Assembly (NCBI GenBank): GCA_902796535.1
Contig: CADBPL010000017.1
Coordinates: 1 to 7,822 of the forward strand
Origin: Oscillospiraceae bacterium
GTDB taxonomy: Bacteria; Bacillota; Clostridia; Oscillospirales; Acutalibacteraceae
Length of the DNA: 7,822 bases
Reading direction: 5' to 3'
Both the position numbers and the translations under genes were made by a program. Shown here one piece after another: positions 1-7,400 of the stretch (positions are counted from its first letter, which is position 1; each line of letters begins with the position of its first letter). The notes under the pieces were generated by a model. The model did no database searches and had not been told where the DNA came from. It saw only the letters and a list, made by a program, of their open reading frames with translations.

Positions 1-1
1 C

Positions 2-520
2 CCCTACGGCATGAAGCAGGACAGCGGCACCACCACCATGTGCCGCACCAACAACGGCAACCTCATCTGCCTGCGCACCGACTGCCTGTCGCCCCGCCCC
101 CACAATATGGACCGTTACACACTGCAGGGCACCGAGGGCATTTTTGAATCGGCGCTCTACGGCAAGGGCCGCCTGGCCGGCGACATTGACCGCGTTTCGC
201 TCAACAGCAACAAGACCGAAGACGGTCATATGGACTGGGAAGACCTGATGAATTACAAAGACCTGCTGCCCGACCGTTACAAAAACGCTTCTGAGGAGCA
301 GATCCACGCCAGCCACGGCGGCGGCGACTTCTTTATCGTCAAGGATTTTATCGACGCCATCCGCTCGGGCAAACAGCCGGAGCTTGACGTTTACAAGGCC
401 TGCGAATGGACGGCGGTCGGCCTGCTTTCCGCGCTTTCCGTTGCCAACAACGGCCGCACGATCGAAGTGCCGCATTTCCGCCCGAATATGCCGCTGAGCG
501 AAAAAATCATCAAGCTCTGA
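2..520 (+). CDS. Gfo/Idh/MocA-family (GH109-like) NAD-dependent oxidoreductase/glycosidase, C-terminal part
   Basis: The gene is cut by the left window edge; the frame is open from base 2 and leaves 172 residues of the C-terminal part. What is visible resembles the substrate-binding alpha/beta domain of the Gfo/Idh/MocA superfamily, and especially the GH109 group: a TTTMCRTNNGNLICLRTD strand pair, a SPRPHNMDRYTLQGTEG segment, the HGGGDFF motif (codons near 314-331), then an FIDAIRSGKQPELDVYKACEW stretch and a closing TIEVPHFRP tail. GH109 members hydrolyse glycosides through an NAD-dependent redox mechanism, while other superfamily members are sugar or inositol dehydrogenases. The Rossmann domain that binds NAD lies outside the window, so the reaction cannot be assigned. 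No signal peptide can be judged. A strong terminator follows, so this gene ends its own transcript and is probably unrelated to the cell-wall genes downstream. The superfamily call is firm; the GH109 likeness is from memory of the motifs. Confidence 0.8.
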   Translation, partial: PYGMKQDSGTTTMCRTNNGNLICLRTDCLSPRPHNMDRYTLQGTEGIFESALYGKGRLAGDIDRVSLNSNKTEDGHMDWEDLMNYKDLLPDRYKNASEEQIHASHGGGDFFIVKDFIDAIRSGKQPELDVYKACEWTAVGLLSALSVANNGRTIEVPHFRPNMPLSEKIIKL

Positions 521-546
521 GCAATTCGCTGAAAACAGAACAAAAC

Positions 547-587
547 AAAAAATATCGGCGTGAATGACCTCGCGCCGGTATTTTTTT
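547..587 (+). terminator. Rho-independent terminator after the oxidoreductase gene
   Basis: Bases 547-560 pair with 573-586. The stem has a GC-rich core (CGGCG with CGCCG), one U-G wobble, and flanking A:U pairs formed by an upstream A run and a downstream T run (581-587). The loop is about 12 bases (561-572). The A run before the stem means the same structure could also terminate transcription on the opposite strand, but no convergent gene is present here. Confidence 0.88.
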
Positions 588-598
588 GCACATTTTAC

Positions 599-627
599 TT
601 GTATCTGGTGGCTATATATAGTATAAT
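599..627 (+). promoter_or_regulatory. Sigma-A-type promoter of the hydrolase-murF-ddl unit
   Basis: A perfect -10 hexamer TATAAT (622-627) is preceded 17 bases upstream by TTGTAT (599-604), which matches only the TTG half of the -35 consensus. The region is strongly AT-rich compared with the flanking genes, and it lies directly between a terminator and a GGAGGG ribosome site. Transcription would start around 633-636, giving a 5' leader of about 25 bases. No operator-like palindrome is evident. Confidence 0.75.
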
Positions 628-648
628 AAAATAGAAAAAATATGATTC

Positions 649-654
649 GGAGGG
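649..654 (+). promoter_or_regulatory. Ribosome binding site deciding the GTG start of the hydrolase
   Basis: GGAGGG lies 6 bases before GTG 661, ideal spacing. The in-frame GTG at 667 would be 12 bases away, so 661 is preferred. Confidence 0.8.
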
Positions 655-660
655 ATAGCG

Positions 661-1431
661 GTGCAGGTGACGGTGAACGGGATCAACACCGATTATTATG
701 AGCAGGGAACAGGGGAGCCTGTTCTCATCCTGCCTGGCTGGTCGGCCACTTCGCCGGCCTATGCCACCATCACCAAAACGCTGGCGGAAAAGTTTCGCGT
801 CATCGTGCTGGATCTGCCGGGCTTCGGCGTCACGCCGGAACCGCCGGAACCGTGGTGTGTGGACGATTACGTTGATTTTACGCTCGCTTTTATTCAACAA
901 CGTGGGCTGGACGGTCTGATGCTGCTGGGGCATTCCTTCGGCGGGCGTATCATCATCAAGCTTCTCAGCCGCCCTGCGCTGCCGTTCACGGTCAGGCAGG
1001 TCGTTTTGGTCGACAGCGCCGGCATCAAGCCAACGCCGACCCCCGAGCAAAAGAAAAAGAGCGAACAGTATAACCGTTTGAAAAAGCTGTACGGCGGCAA
1101 ACTGATCGCTTCGCTCTGCCCGTCCGCCATGGAAAAGCTGCGTCAAAAATACGGCTCTGCCGATTATGCCGCCGCTACCCCGGTCATGCGCCAGACTCTT
1201 GTCAAAACCGTGAATGAGGATCTGACCGAGCTGGTCAGAAACGTAACGCCGGGCGCGCTGCTGATCTGGGGGCGGGACGATACCGCGACCCCCGTGGCCG
1301 ACGCCGAAAAAATGAAGGCGATGATTCCGGGCGCTTCTTTGCAGATCATCGACGGGGCGGGGCACTTTCCGTTTATTGATCAGCCGTTTGAATTCCGCAA
1401 AACGCTGTGCCGTTATTTTGAAATTGACTGA
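661..1431 (+). CDS. Alpha/beta-hydrolase fold protein
   Basis: A 256-residue protein of typical single-domain alpha/beta-hydrolase length. The fold markers appear in order: an early beta strand leading to the PGW oxyanion turn (residues 25-27), the VIVLDLPGFG strand-turn (47-56), and the nucleophile elbow GHSFGG with Ser92. The acid is probably Asp207 in WGRDD (203-207) and the catalytic His is His235 in GAGHFPF. The Ser-Asp-His triad is therefore complete, and the protein should be an active serine hydrolase (esterase, lipase or C-C hydrolase type). It has no signal peptide or membrane segment, so it is probably cytoplasmic. A Lys-rich patch (residues 131-146) lies in the cap region, where substrate specificity is set; the substrate cannot be read from sequence. 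It is the first gene after the promoter, with a GTG start, and its stop is 15 bases before the murF-like gene. The location hints at a cell-envelope role, but that is inference only. Confidence 0.9.
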   Translation: MQVTVNGINTDYYEQGTGEPVLILPGWSATSPAYATITKTLAEKFRVIVLDLPGFGVTPEPPEPWCVDDYVDFTLAFIQQRGLDGLMLLGHSFGGRIIIKLLSRPALPFTVRQVVLVDSAGIKPTPTPEQKKKSEQYNRLKKLYGGKLIASLCPSAMEKLRQKYGSADYAAATPVMRQTLVKTVNEDLTELVRNVTPGALLIWGRDDTATPVADAEKMKAMIPGASLQIIDGAGHFPFIDQPFEFRKTLCRYFEID

Positions 1432-1446
1432 GATAGGGGATACACC

Positions 1447-3033
1447 ATGGAAAAAGTTCTGATGCTGCTTCAAATCATTTCGTTTCCGCTGATGCTGCTG
1501 GCTTTTGCCGTGCTGTTCGAGTTTATCGTTCTGCATGAAATGCATATGTTTCAGCTCAACTCCTATAAGCCGAAGGTTCAGTTGAAATGGCTGAAAAACA
1601 ACGCCAAAACCTACCTTGTCGCTCTTGTGCTCACAGTGATTTGCGCCGTTGTTTCTTTCACAGTGAAGGAGGCGTGGCTGGCTTACCTGATCGCCGCCGC
1701 GCTGTTCTGCGCCGCCGCCGTGCTCAAACGCCCCAAAAAAGCAAAAAAGCCGCTGGTGTTTACCAAACGCGTCATCCGGCTGTGCGTCACGGTCGCCGTT
1801 GTCAACATTGCTTTTGTGTTTGCCGCTGCGTGCTTCAAGGCGGCGCGCCCGTTCCTTCCGCTTCTTTACGCGGGTTATGTGCTGCTGGCGCCCTTTGTCA
1901 TGCTCCTTTGCAACCTCATCAACCGCCCACTGGAAAAGGGGATCAACCGCTATTATATCAACGACGCCAAAAAAATGCTTGCCGACCACAGCCGCCTTGT
2001 CACCATCGGCGTGACCGGCAGCTACGGCAAAACCAGCGTCAAGTTTTTGCTGGGCACGCTGCTCGAGGCGAAATACAACGTTCTCATCACGCCCGAAAGC
2101 TTCAATACGCCGCTCGGCGTGGTCAAGACCGTTCGCACCTCGCTGCGCGCGACGCACGACATTTTTGTGTGTGAAATGGGCGCCAAAAATGTTGGCGATA
2201 TCAAAGAGATCTGCGACATCGTTTCACCCAGGCACGGCGTTATCACGTCGGTCGGGCCGCAGCACCTTGAATCGTTCAAGTCGCTTGACAACGTAAAAAA
2301 GACCAAGTTTGAACTGGCGGACGCTTTGCCGCCGAACGGGCTGCTGTTCCTCAACGGTGAGGATGAGAACATCCGCGCCTATTCCTCCGGCAGATACCCC
2401 AACGCCGTGCGCTACGGTCTGAGCTGCGCGAACGATTATTATGCTGATTCCATTTCCGTTTCCTCCGCCGGCACGTCGTTCACGGTGCATCACGGGCAGG
2501 ACAGCGTCGCTTTTTCCACTTCGCTGTTAGGCCGCCATAACGTGATCAATCTCGTCGGCGCCATTGCCGTTTGCTGCGAGCTGGGCATTGCCATGAAGCA
2601 GCTGCAGCCCTATGTGCGCAAGGTGCAGGGGGTGGAGCACCGCCTGCAGCTCATCCGCAAGGGTGCGGTGACGGTGATTGACGACGCCTACAATTCCAAC
2701 CCTGCCGGTGCGAGCGCCGCGCTGGATGTGCTCGGGCTGTTTGACGGCTGCCGCGTGCTGGTCACGCCGGGTATGATCGAGCTGGGCGCGAAGCAGGATG
2801 AAGAAAACAAAGCCTTCGGTGCACACGCCGCGAAGGTGTGCGACTATGTGGTGCTTGTCGGTAAAAACCAGACGAAGAGCATTCGGGAAGGCCTGAAAGA
2901 GGGCGGCTTGCCGGAGGACAGCATTTATGTGGCCGACGACCTGAACGAGGCGGCGCAGGTCGCCTATGCGTTTGACGCCAAAGGGCGCGAAAAAACGCTG
3001 CTGTTTGAAAACGATCTGCCCGATAATTATTAA
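1447..3033 (+). CDS. murF: MurF-type Mur ligase (UDP-MurNAc-tripeptide--D-Ala-D-Ala ligase family) with N-terminal membrane domain
   Basis: A 528-residue protein. Residues 180-528 are Mur-ligase central and C-terminal domains: P-loop GVTGSYGKTS (188-197), MurF-like TPESFNTPLG (215-224), EMGA (243-246), an HLE...KTKFEL segment (273-290), GRHNVINLVGA (362-372), the MurF hallmark DDAYNSNP (412-419) and the ending LFENDLPDNY. The family uses ATP to join D-Ala-D-Ala to the peptide of UDP-MurNAc. Residues 1-160 are instead strongly hydrophobic, with about five likely membrane helices (near 7-29, 55-74, 77-93, 111-131 and 137-157) and a basic cytoplasmic loop KRPKKAKK (94-101). Only some 30 residues separate the last helix from the P-loop, too few for the usual N-terminal UDP-substrate-binding domain. 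The ATG has AGGGGA (1435-1440) 6 bases upstream. The adjacent ddl supports a role in the same pathway. It could be a paralogue alongside a standard MurF, acting at the membrane or on a different substrate; family confidence is high, exact reaction less so. Confidence 0.88.
   Translation: MEKVLMLLQIISFPLMLLAFAVLFEFIVLHEMHMFQLNSYKPKVQLKWLKNNAKTYLVALVLTVICAVVSFTVKEAWLAYLIAAALFCAAAVLKRPKKAKKPLVFTKRVIRLCVTVAVVNIAFVFAAACFKAARPFLPLLYAGYVLLAPFVMLLCNLINRPLEKGINRYYINDAKKMLADHSRLVTIGVTGSYGKTSVKFLLGTLLEAKYNVLITPESFNTPLGVVKTVRTSLRATHDIFVCEMGAKNVGDIKEICDIVSPRHGVITSVGPQHLESFKSLDNVKKTKFELADALPPNGLLFLNGEDENIRAYSSGRYPNAVRYGLSCANDYYADSISVSSAGTSFTVHHGQDSVAFSTSLLGRHNVINLVGAIAVCCELGIAMKQLQPYVRKVQGVEHRLQLIRKGAVTVIDDAYNSNPAGASAALDVLGLFDGCRVLVTPGMIELGAKQDEENKAFGAHAAKVCDYVVLVGKNQTKSIREGLKEGGLPEDSIYVADDLNEAAQVAYAFDAKGREKTLLFENDLPDNY
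3005..3033 (+). promoter_or_regulatory. Possible internal promoter before ddl
   Basis: TTGAAA (3005-3010) and TATTAA (3028-3033) are 17 bases apart, overlapping the last codons and stop of the murF-like gene. The -35 matches five of six consensus bases and the -10 matches four. If used, it would let ddl and the secreted protein be transcribed separately. The match is modest and could be chance in AT-rich sequence. Confidence 0.27.
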
Positions 3034-3132
3034 GGCATAGATACGAGATACTGACAGAAAAATCTGAGAGGAGGAGCGATCCCGGCGTCAGGATGTGATG
3101 CTGCATCTCATTTTTGCGAATTGAGGAATCGC
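3034..3132 (+). promoter_or_regulatory. Leader region before ddl with orphan ribosome site, hairpin and short open frame
   Basis: This 99-base gap is much longer than the other gaps in the unit (15 and 38 bases). It holds a strong AGGAGGAG (3069-3076) with no ATG, GTG or TTG at usable distance. It also has an imperfect hairpin, ATGTGATG / CATCTCAT with loop CTG (3093-3111) and one T-T mismatch, followed by a five-T run (3111-3115). Finally there is an eight-codon open frame (3098-3124, peptide MLHLIFAN) whose TGA overlaps the GAGG that serves ddl. The elements are visible; a regulatory role is inference. Confidence 0.35.
3123..3126 (+). promoter_or_regulatory. Ribosome binding site favouring the GTG 3133 start of ddl
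   Basis: GAGG lies 6 bases before GTG 3133. The in-frame ATG at 3145 begins exactly at the conserved Ddl N-terminus but would be 18 bases from this site, and it has no other Shine-Dalgarno. TTG 3121 has none at normal distance either. Confidence 0.55.
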
Positions 3133-4365
3133 GTGACGACTTTTATGAAAATACAACTTGCAGTGCTGTTCGGCGGCAAGAGCGTTGAACATGAGATTTC
3201 CATTATTTCCGCCATTCAGGCGATCCACCACCTTGACAGGGAAAAGTACGAGGTCATCCCTGTTTATATGAGCAAAGCCGCCGATTTTTACATTGGCGAC
3301 GATATTGACAAGATCGAAAGCTACCGCGACGTGTCCGCTCTGCTTGCGCGGAGCAAACGGGTCGTTTTTGTAAAAGACGGCGACCGGGTCATCCTCACCG
3401 ATCACCCGCAAGACAAGCGCTTTCGCCGCGAAAAAAGGGAGGTCGACGTGGTGCTGCCGGTTGTGCACGGCACGAACGTGGAGGATGGCACGCTGCAGGG
3501 CTTTTTAAAAACGCTCGGCGTTCCCTTTGTGGGCTGCGACGTGACGGCGTCGGCCGTCGGCATGGATAAACACGTGATGAAGGCGGTGCTGCGCGATTAC
3601 GGCATTCCCGTGCTGGACTGCAGGGTGTACGGCAAGACCGCCTATCTGACCGACCGCGATCAGATCCTCAGCGGCGTCAAAGCCGCCTTTTCCTACCCGG
3701 TCATTGTCAAACCCGTCAACCTCGGCTCCAGCATCGGCATCAGCAAGGTCAGCAACGACGACGAGCTGGCCGAAGCGATCGATCTGGCGTTTTCCTTTGC
3801 CAACCGGGTGCTGGTGGAACGCGCGATCACCGCGCTGCGGGAGATCAACTGCGCCGTCATCGGCGACGGGGATGAAGCCATCGCCTCCGAATGTGAGGAA
3901 CCGCTCAACGCCACCACCATTTTAAGCTATGAGGATAAATACCTCGGCAATGCTTCATCCAAAGGCGGCAGCAAGGGCGGCAAAAACGGCGGCTCGCAGG
4001 GCATGGCGAGCCTGTCCCGTCAGATCCCGGCCAATATCAGCAAAGATATGCGCGAAGAGGTTCGCTCTCTGGCCGTGCGCACGTTTCAGGCGCTCGGCTG
4101 CAACGGCGTTTCCCGCGTGGATCTGATGCTTGACGGCGATGAAAACAAAATCTACGTCAACGAGATCAATACCATTCCCGGTTCTCTTTCGTTCTATTTG
4201 TGGGAACCGATCGGCATTCCCTACACGAAGCTGCTGGATCGTATGATCGATCTGGCGCTCAAGCGGGTGCGCGATGAAAAAACGGTCACCTACGCGTTTG
4301 ACACCAGCGTTTTGTCCAACTGCACCAGCGATGCGCTGGGCGGGGCAAAGGGCAGCAAACGGTGA
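3133..4365 (+). CDS. ddl: D-alanine--D-alanine ligase
   Basis: An ATP-grasp ligase that condenses two D-alanines to D-Ala-D-Ala, the substrate of MurF encoded just upstream; cytoplasmic. With GTG 3133 it has 410 residues, longer than the usual 300-370. Motifs: LFGGKSVEHEIS (12-23), VVHGTNVEDGTLQG (110-123), GMDKHVMK (143-150), ATP-binding KPVNLGSSIGIS (193-204), ALREINCAVIG (234-244), omega-loop SYEDKYL (265-271), RVD (328-330) and EINTIPGS (344-351), which supply the metal ligands Asp330, Glu344 and Asn346. The YEDKY motif is the D-Ala-D-Ala type rather than the D-lactate (VanA) type. Directly after it comes a Gly/Lys/Ser-rich insertion (residues 272-290), and the C-terminus carries about 25 extra polar residues (386-410). 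Starts at TTG 3121 (414 residues) or ATG 3145 (406 residues) are possible; the ribosome site supports 3133. The 99-base leader may allow separate control. Confidence 0.95.
   Translation: MTTFMKIQLAVLFGGKSVEHEISIISAIQAIHHLDREKYEVIPVYMSKAADFYIGDDIDKIESYRDVSALLARSKRVVFVKDGDRVILTDHPQDKRFRREKREVDVVLPVVHGTNVEDGTLQGFLKTLGVPFVGCDVTASAVGMDKHVMKAVLRDYGIPVLDCRVYGKTAYLTDRDQILSGVKAAFSYPVIVKPVNLGSSIGISKVSNDDELAEAIDLAFSFANRVLVERAITALREINCAVIGDGDEAIASECEEPLNATTILSYEDKYLGNASSKGGSKGGKNGGSQGMASLSRQIPANISKDMREEVRSLAVRTFQALGCNGVSRVDLMLDGDENKIYVNEINTIPGSLSFYLWEPIGIPYTKLLDRMIDLALKRVRDEKTVTYAFDTSVLSNCTSDALGGAKGSKR
3961..3996 (+). repeat. Three imperfect 12-bp tandem repeats inside ddl
   Basis: Units begin at 3961, 3973 and 3985, each of the form AAN-GGC-GGC-NNN, encoding K/N-G-G-X. 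Together with the flanking codons they form the Gly/Lys-rich part of the Ddl omega loop. The repeat keeps the reading frame and suggests growth by slippage or duplication of a four-residue unit. Confidence 0.7.
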
Positions 4366-4403
4366 GCGGTGGCGTCTGACAGAAAGGATAGGGGTGTAAG
4401 CAG

Positions 4404-7400
4404 ATGAAAAAGGTTATACAAGTTGCGTTGTCATATCTGATGATGTCAGTTTTGCTGTTTTCGACTGTTTTGCCTGCCTTTGCCGCCGGGAATACGGCGG
4501 CGGAAGACACGCCTTACTTGAATTACAAGCTTTTCGGGCAGGTGAACACGGCCGATAACGATCTGGTGTCTTACCCGGAAGGTTATGATCACGGCTATAT
4601 TCCGAAGGTGCGCACCGTTCAGTCTGCGGACGGTTCCTATACCGTTTGTGTGGATGAAGGCACGCAGCTGCGTATTCTTGAAGTGGATAAAAAGCGCAGC
4701 TTCAAATCATCGATCACCGTGCCCATGGAGCTGGAAAAATACGCCTGCTTCGCCAAGGGCAAAACCAACGGCTGCTACTATGTTCTTTTTGCCAAAGCCA
4801 GAGCGCAGTCTACGTCGGACGTCATGCTGCGCCTGGTCGAATACAACACCTCCGGCGTCAGGCTGCGCAGCCTCGATCTTTCGGCTGTGCCGGCCGCTTC
4901 GCTGCATGGCATCAAGGAGCTGGGCTACGGCAACAACGACATGGTCGCGGATGATAACCTGATCACCGCCTTCATCGGCCGCAAAATGTTCTATTCCCAG
5001 GGGGAGGAGCATCAGGCCTCCTACGCCTTTGCCGTGCGCACCTCTGATTTTAAGCAGGTCAACTACAACAATTCCAATTTCACGCCCTATGCGAGCCACT
5101 CCTTCCATGAGGCCATCGTGCCGGACGGCGACAGCTATGTTTACATAGACCGCTGCGATAACGTCCCGAACCGCTCCTTTGTGCTGACCAAAATGACGGG
5201 CAGAAATTGGGTGAAGGTAACGGATGAAACAGCGCATTCCTTCCTGTTCAAGGGGGCGCCGTTCACCTATGACGCAAGCGGGAACCCGATTTACGGCAAC
5301 AACACCTACAGCCAGTACGGCGGTCTGATCCCGCTTGCCAACAAGTATATGCTCATCGGCTCCTACCAGAACAACGAGGCGGTGCTCATCGAGTCTTCCG
5401 CCAACCTGTTTGTGCAGTTTTTTGATAAAAACACCCTCAAGCCGATGGCGGACGCGTCGATTCTGACGAATTGGAATGACGTGGAAGGGCAGTCGCCCTG
5501 CTTCCGCACGATCGAGAACCCGCAGGCTGTTCAGATCGACGGGCACCGCGTTGCCGTGCTCTACCTGCTTTATAACAAAACGTTCCGCTGCAGCCAGCTC
5601 CGCCTGATGATCGTTGACGATTACGGCGCGGTGCTCTCCGATGAAGCGGTCGAGACAAAGGCCAACCGTTCTTTTGTTCTGCCGCGTTTCGGCAGTGTGT
5701 TTTATAACAGCGAAAAAAAGGCGGTGGAATGGTTCACCGTCCAGACTGATGAGAGCGGCAATCATCATCTGACGATGCGCTATGTGGAGACCGAGTCCTC
5801 TCCCGCGCTCACGCCGCCGCAGTCCCTGACGATCAATAACCCCACCGTTAATTTGCCGATCAATACCGCCGTGAGGGCGTCTTACACCTTCACCCCGGCG
5901 GATGCGGGCAACTACATTTCATGGAAGAGCAACGATGAATCCATCGTTAAGGTCGATCCCATGGGCGTGCTCATCGGCGTTGGCAACGGCACGGCGACGG
6001 TGACGGCGACCCTGCGCAGCGGCGCCACGCAGCAGATCACGGTTTCGGTGACCGGCGGCAAGCCGGCCACCAACATGGTCGTAAAGTTTGCCGCGCCGGG
6101 CGGAACGCCCACTGATGCGGAAGAATCCATGAGCGTCCAGAAAGGCGACAGTTATTCGATTTATGTGAATATTCTGCCGGCAGACGCCAGCAACCGCACG
6201 TATTCCGTTTCCACCGACCGGCCGGATATCGTGTCTGTTTTGCCGGACAAGTCCGGCTGGAAGGCCGTTGGCGGCGGCAGAGCCTCGCTCACCATCGCGT
6301 CCGTTTCCAACCCGGAGATCAGGCGCGTTTACCACATCTCCGTCTATGCGCCGGGCGAGGAATACGGCTCGGATCTTTACGCGGCGGGCGATTTGGTCAC
6401 GTTCGGTTCCTATCCGCAAACGCTGGTGAAGGATACGGCGCTGATCACCGCGCTGAACCGTGAAGCAGACAACTATGCGTGGAATTCATACAGCTACGGC
6501 GCCATGTCGGAGTCTGCGGGCAGCGGCACGGGCACGTTTTCCGATTATATGTTTTACAAGGATTTCGCGTTCAACGGCGCAAAATACCGCGCGGTTTTGT
6601 TCAATGCCTTCCGTCCGACCTCGGCGGGCGGCGTGTCGCCCCAGGCCGGGCAGTCCTATCAGCATCAGAACGGCTATGAGGTCGATCAGGTTTATTATTT
6701 CAAATATGAACCGCTGGTCTGGCGCGTGCTTGACCCGGACAGCGGCTATATGGTTTGCACAAAGGCGATCGACAGTCAGGCATTCCGTGATTTTGACGCG
6801 GCCGCCGCGCCGAGCGTCGCGTCCGATTGGGCGAGCAGCTCGCTGCGCAGCTGGCTGAACAATGAAAACCGCGGCTTTTACTACACCGCTTTTGACGATA
6901 ACGAGCAGGTCTATATCATTGAACAGCCTTCTCCGGACGGTCAGGGCGATGATCCCGTGTCGCTTTTGAGCGCGCAGGATATTGTCGGCTATGCCTTTGA
7001 CCCGGACGCCGCCAGGGCGGATCCCACCCGCGTGATGCCGGTGACCGATTATGCCCGTTGTCAGGGTGTTTCCGTTCTTTCCGCCGACGGAACCGGCGGC
7101 AGCGCCGGCTGGTGGCTGAACGCCCCGAAGCAGAACACGCGTGTTGGCATCGTCAGCGCCGACGGCCGCTGTGATTCCGATTATTCGGTTCAGCTCAACA
7201 ACATCGGCGTTGTTCCCGCGCTGCACATCGTGACCACCGACGTGAGCGTTAACCGCATTGAGATGACGCTTTCCGACACTGTCAAAACGGTTTATGAGAT
7301 CGGGGAGGATCTCAATCTGAGCGGCATTGGCCTTTCGGCGTATTATTCCAACTGCTCCGGCAAGGATGTTTCGCTCGATGAATGCTCCATCCTCAACTGG

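Noticed and set aside
595..2157. Minus-strand open frame of 520 codons spanning the promoter, the hydrolase and part of murF
   Set aside because: It is antisense to two convincing genes and to a promoter; its product is rich in His, Gln, Arg and Asp without family motifs, as expected for the complement of GC-rich coding DNA.
1587..2174. Plus-strand 195-codon frame inside murF
   Set aside because: An out-of-frame shadow of the Mur ligase, with Arg/Gln/His-rich low-information product and no ribosome site.
3093..3115. True Rho-independent terminator between murF and ddl
   Set aside because: The stem is short and AT-rich with a mismatch, and only five T residues follow; at most a weak pause or attenuation hairpin.
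4585..4962. Plus-strand 125-codon frame inside the secreted protein
   Set aside because: An out-of-frame shadow; the surrounding frame is continuous from the signal peptide and contains the supported domains.
4707..5768. Minus-strand open frame of 353 codons
   Set aside because: Lies entirely opposite the secreted protein, has no recognisable domain, and reflects third-position codon bias.
6387..7235. Diversity-generating retroelement target
   Set aside because: No reverse transcriptase, template repeat or terminal variable region is present in the window, and the domain is internal; kept only as a possible check in the findings.
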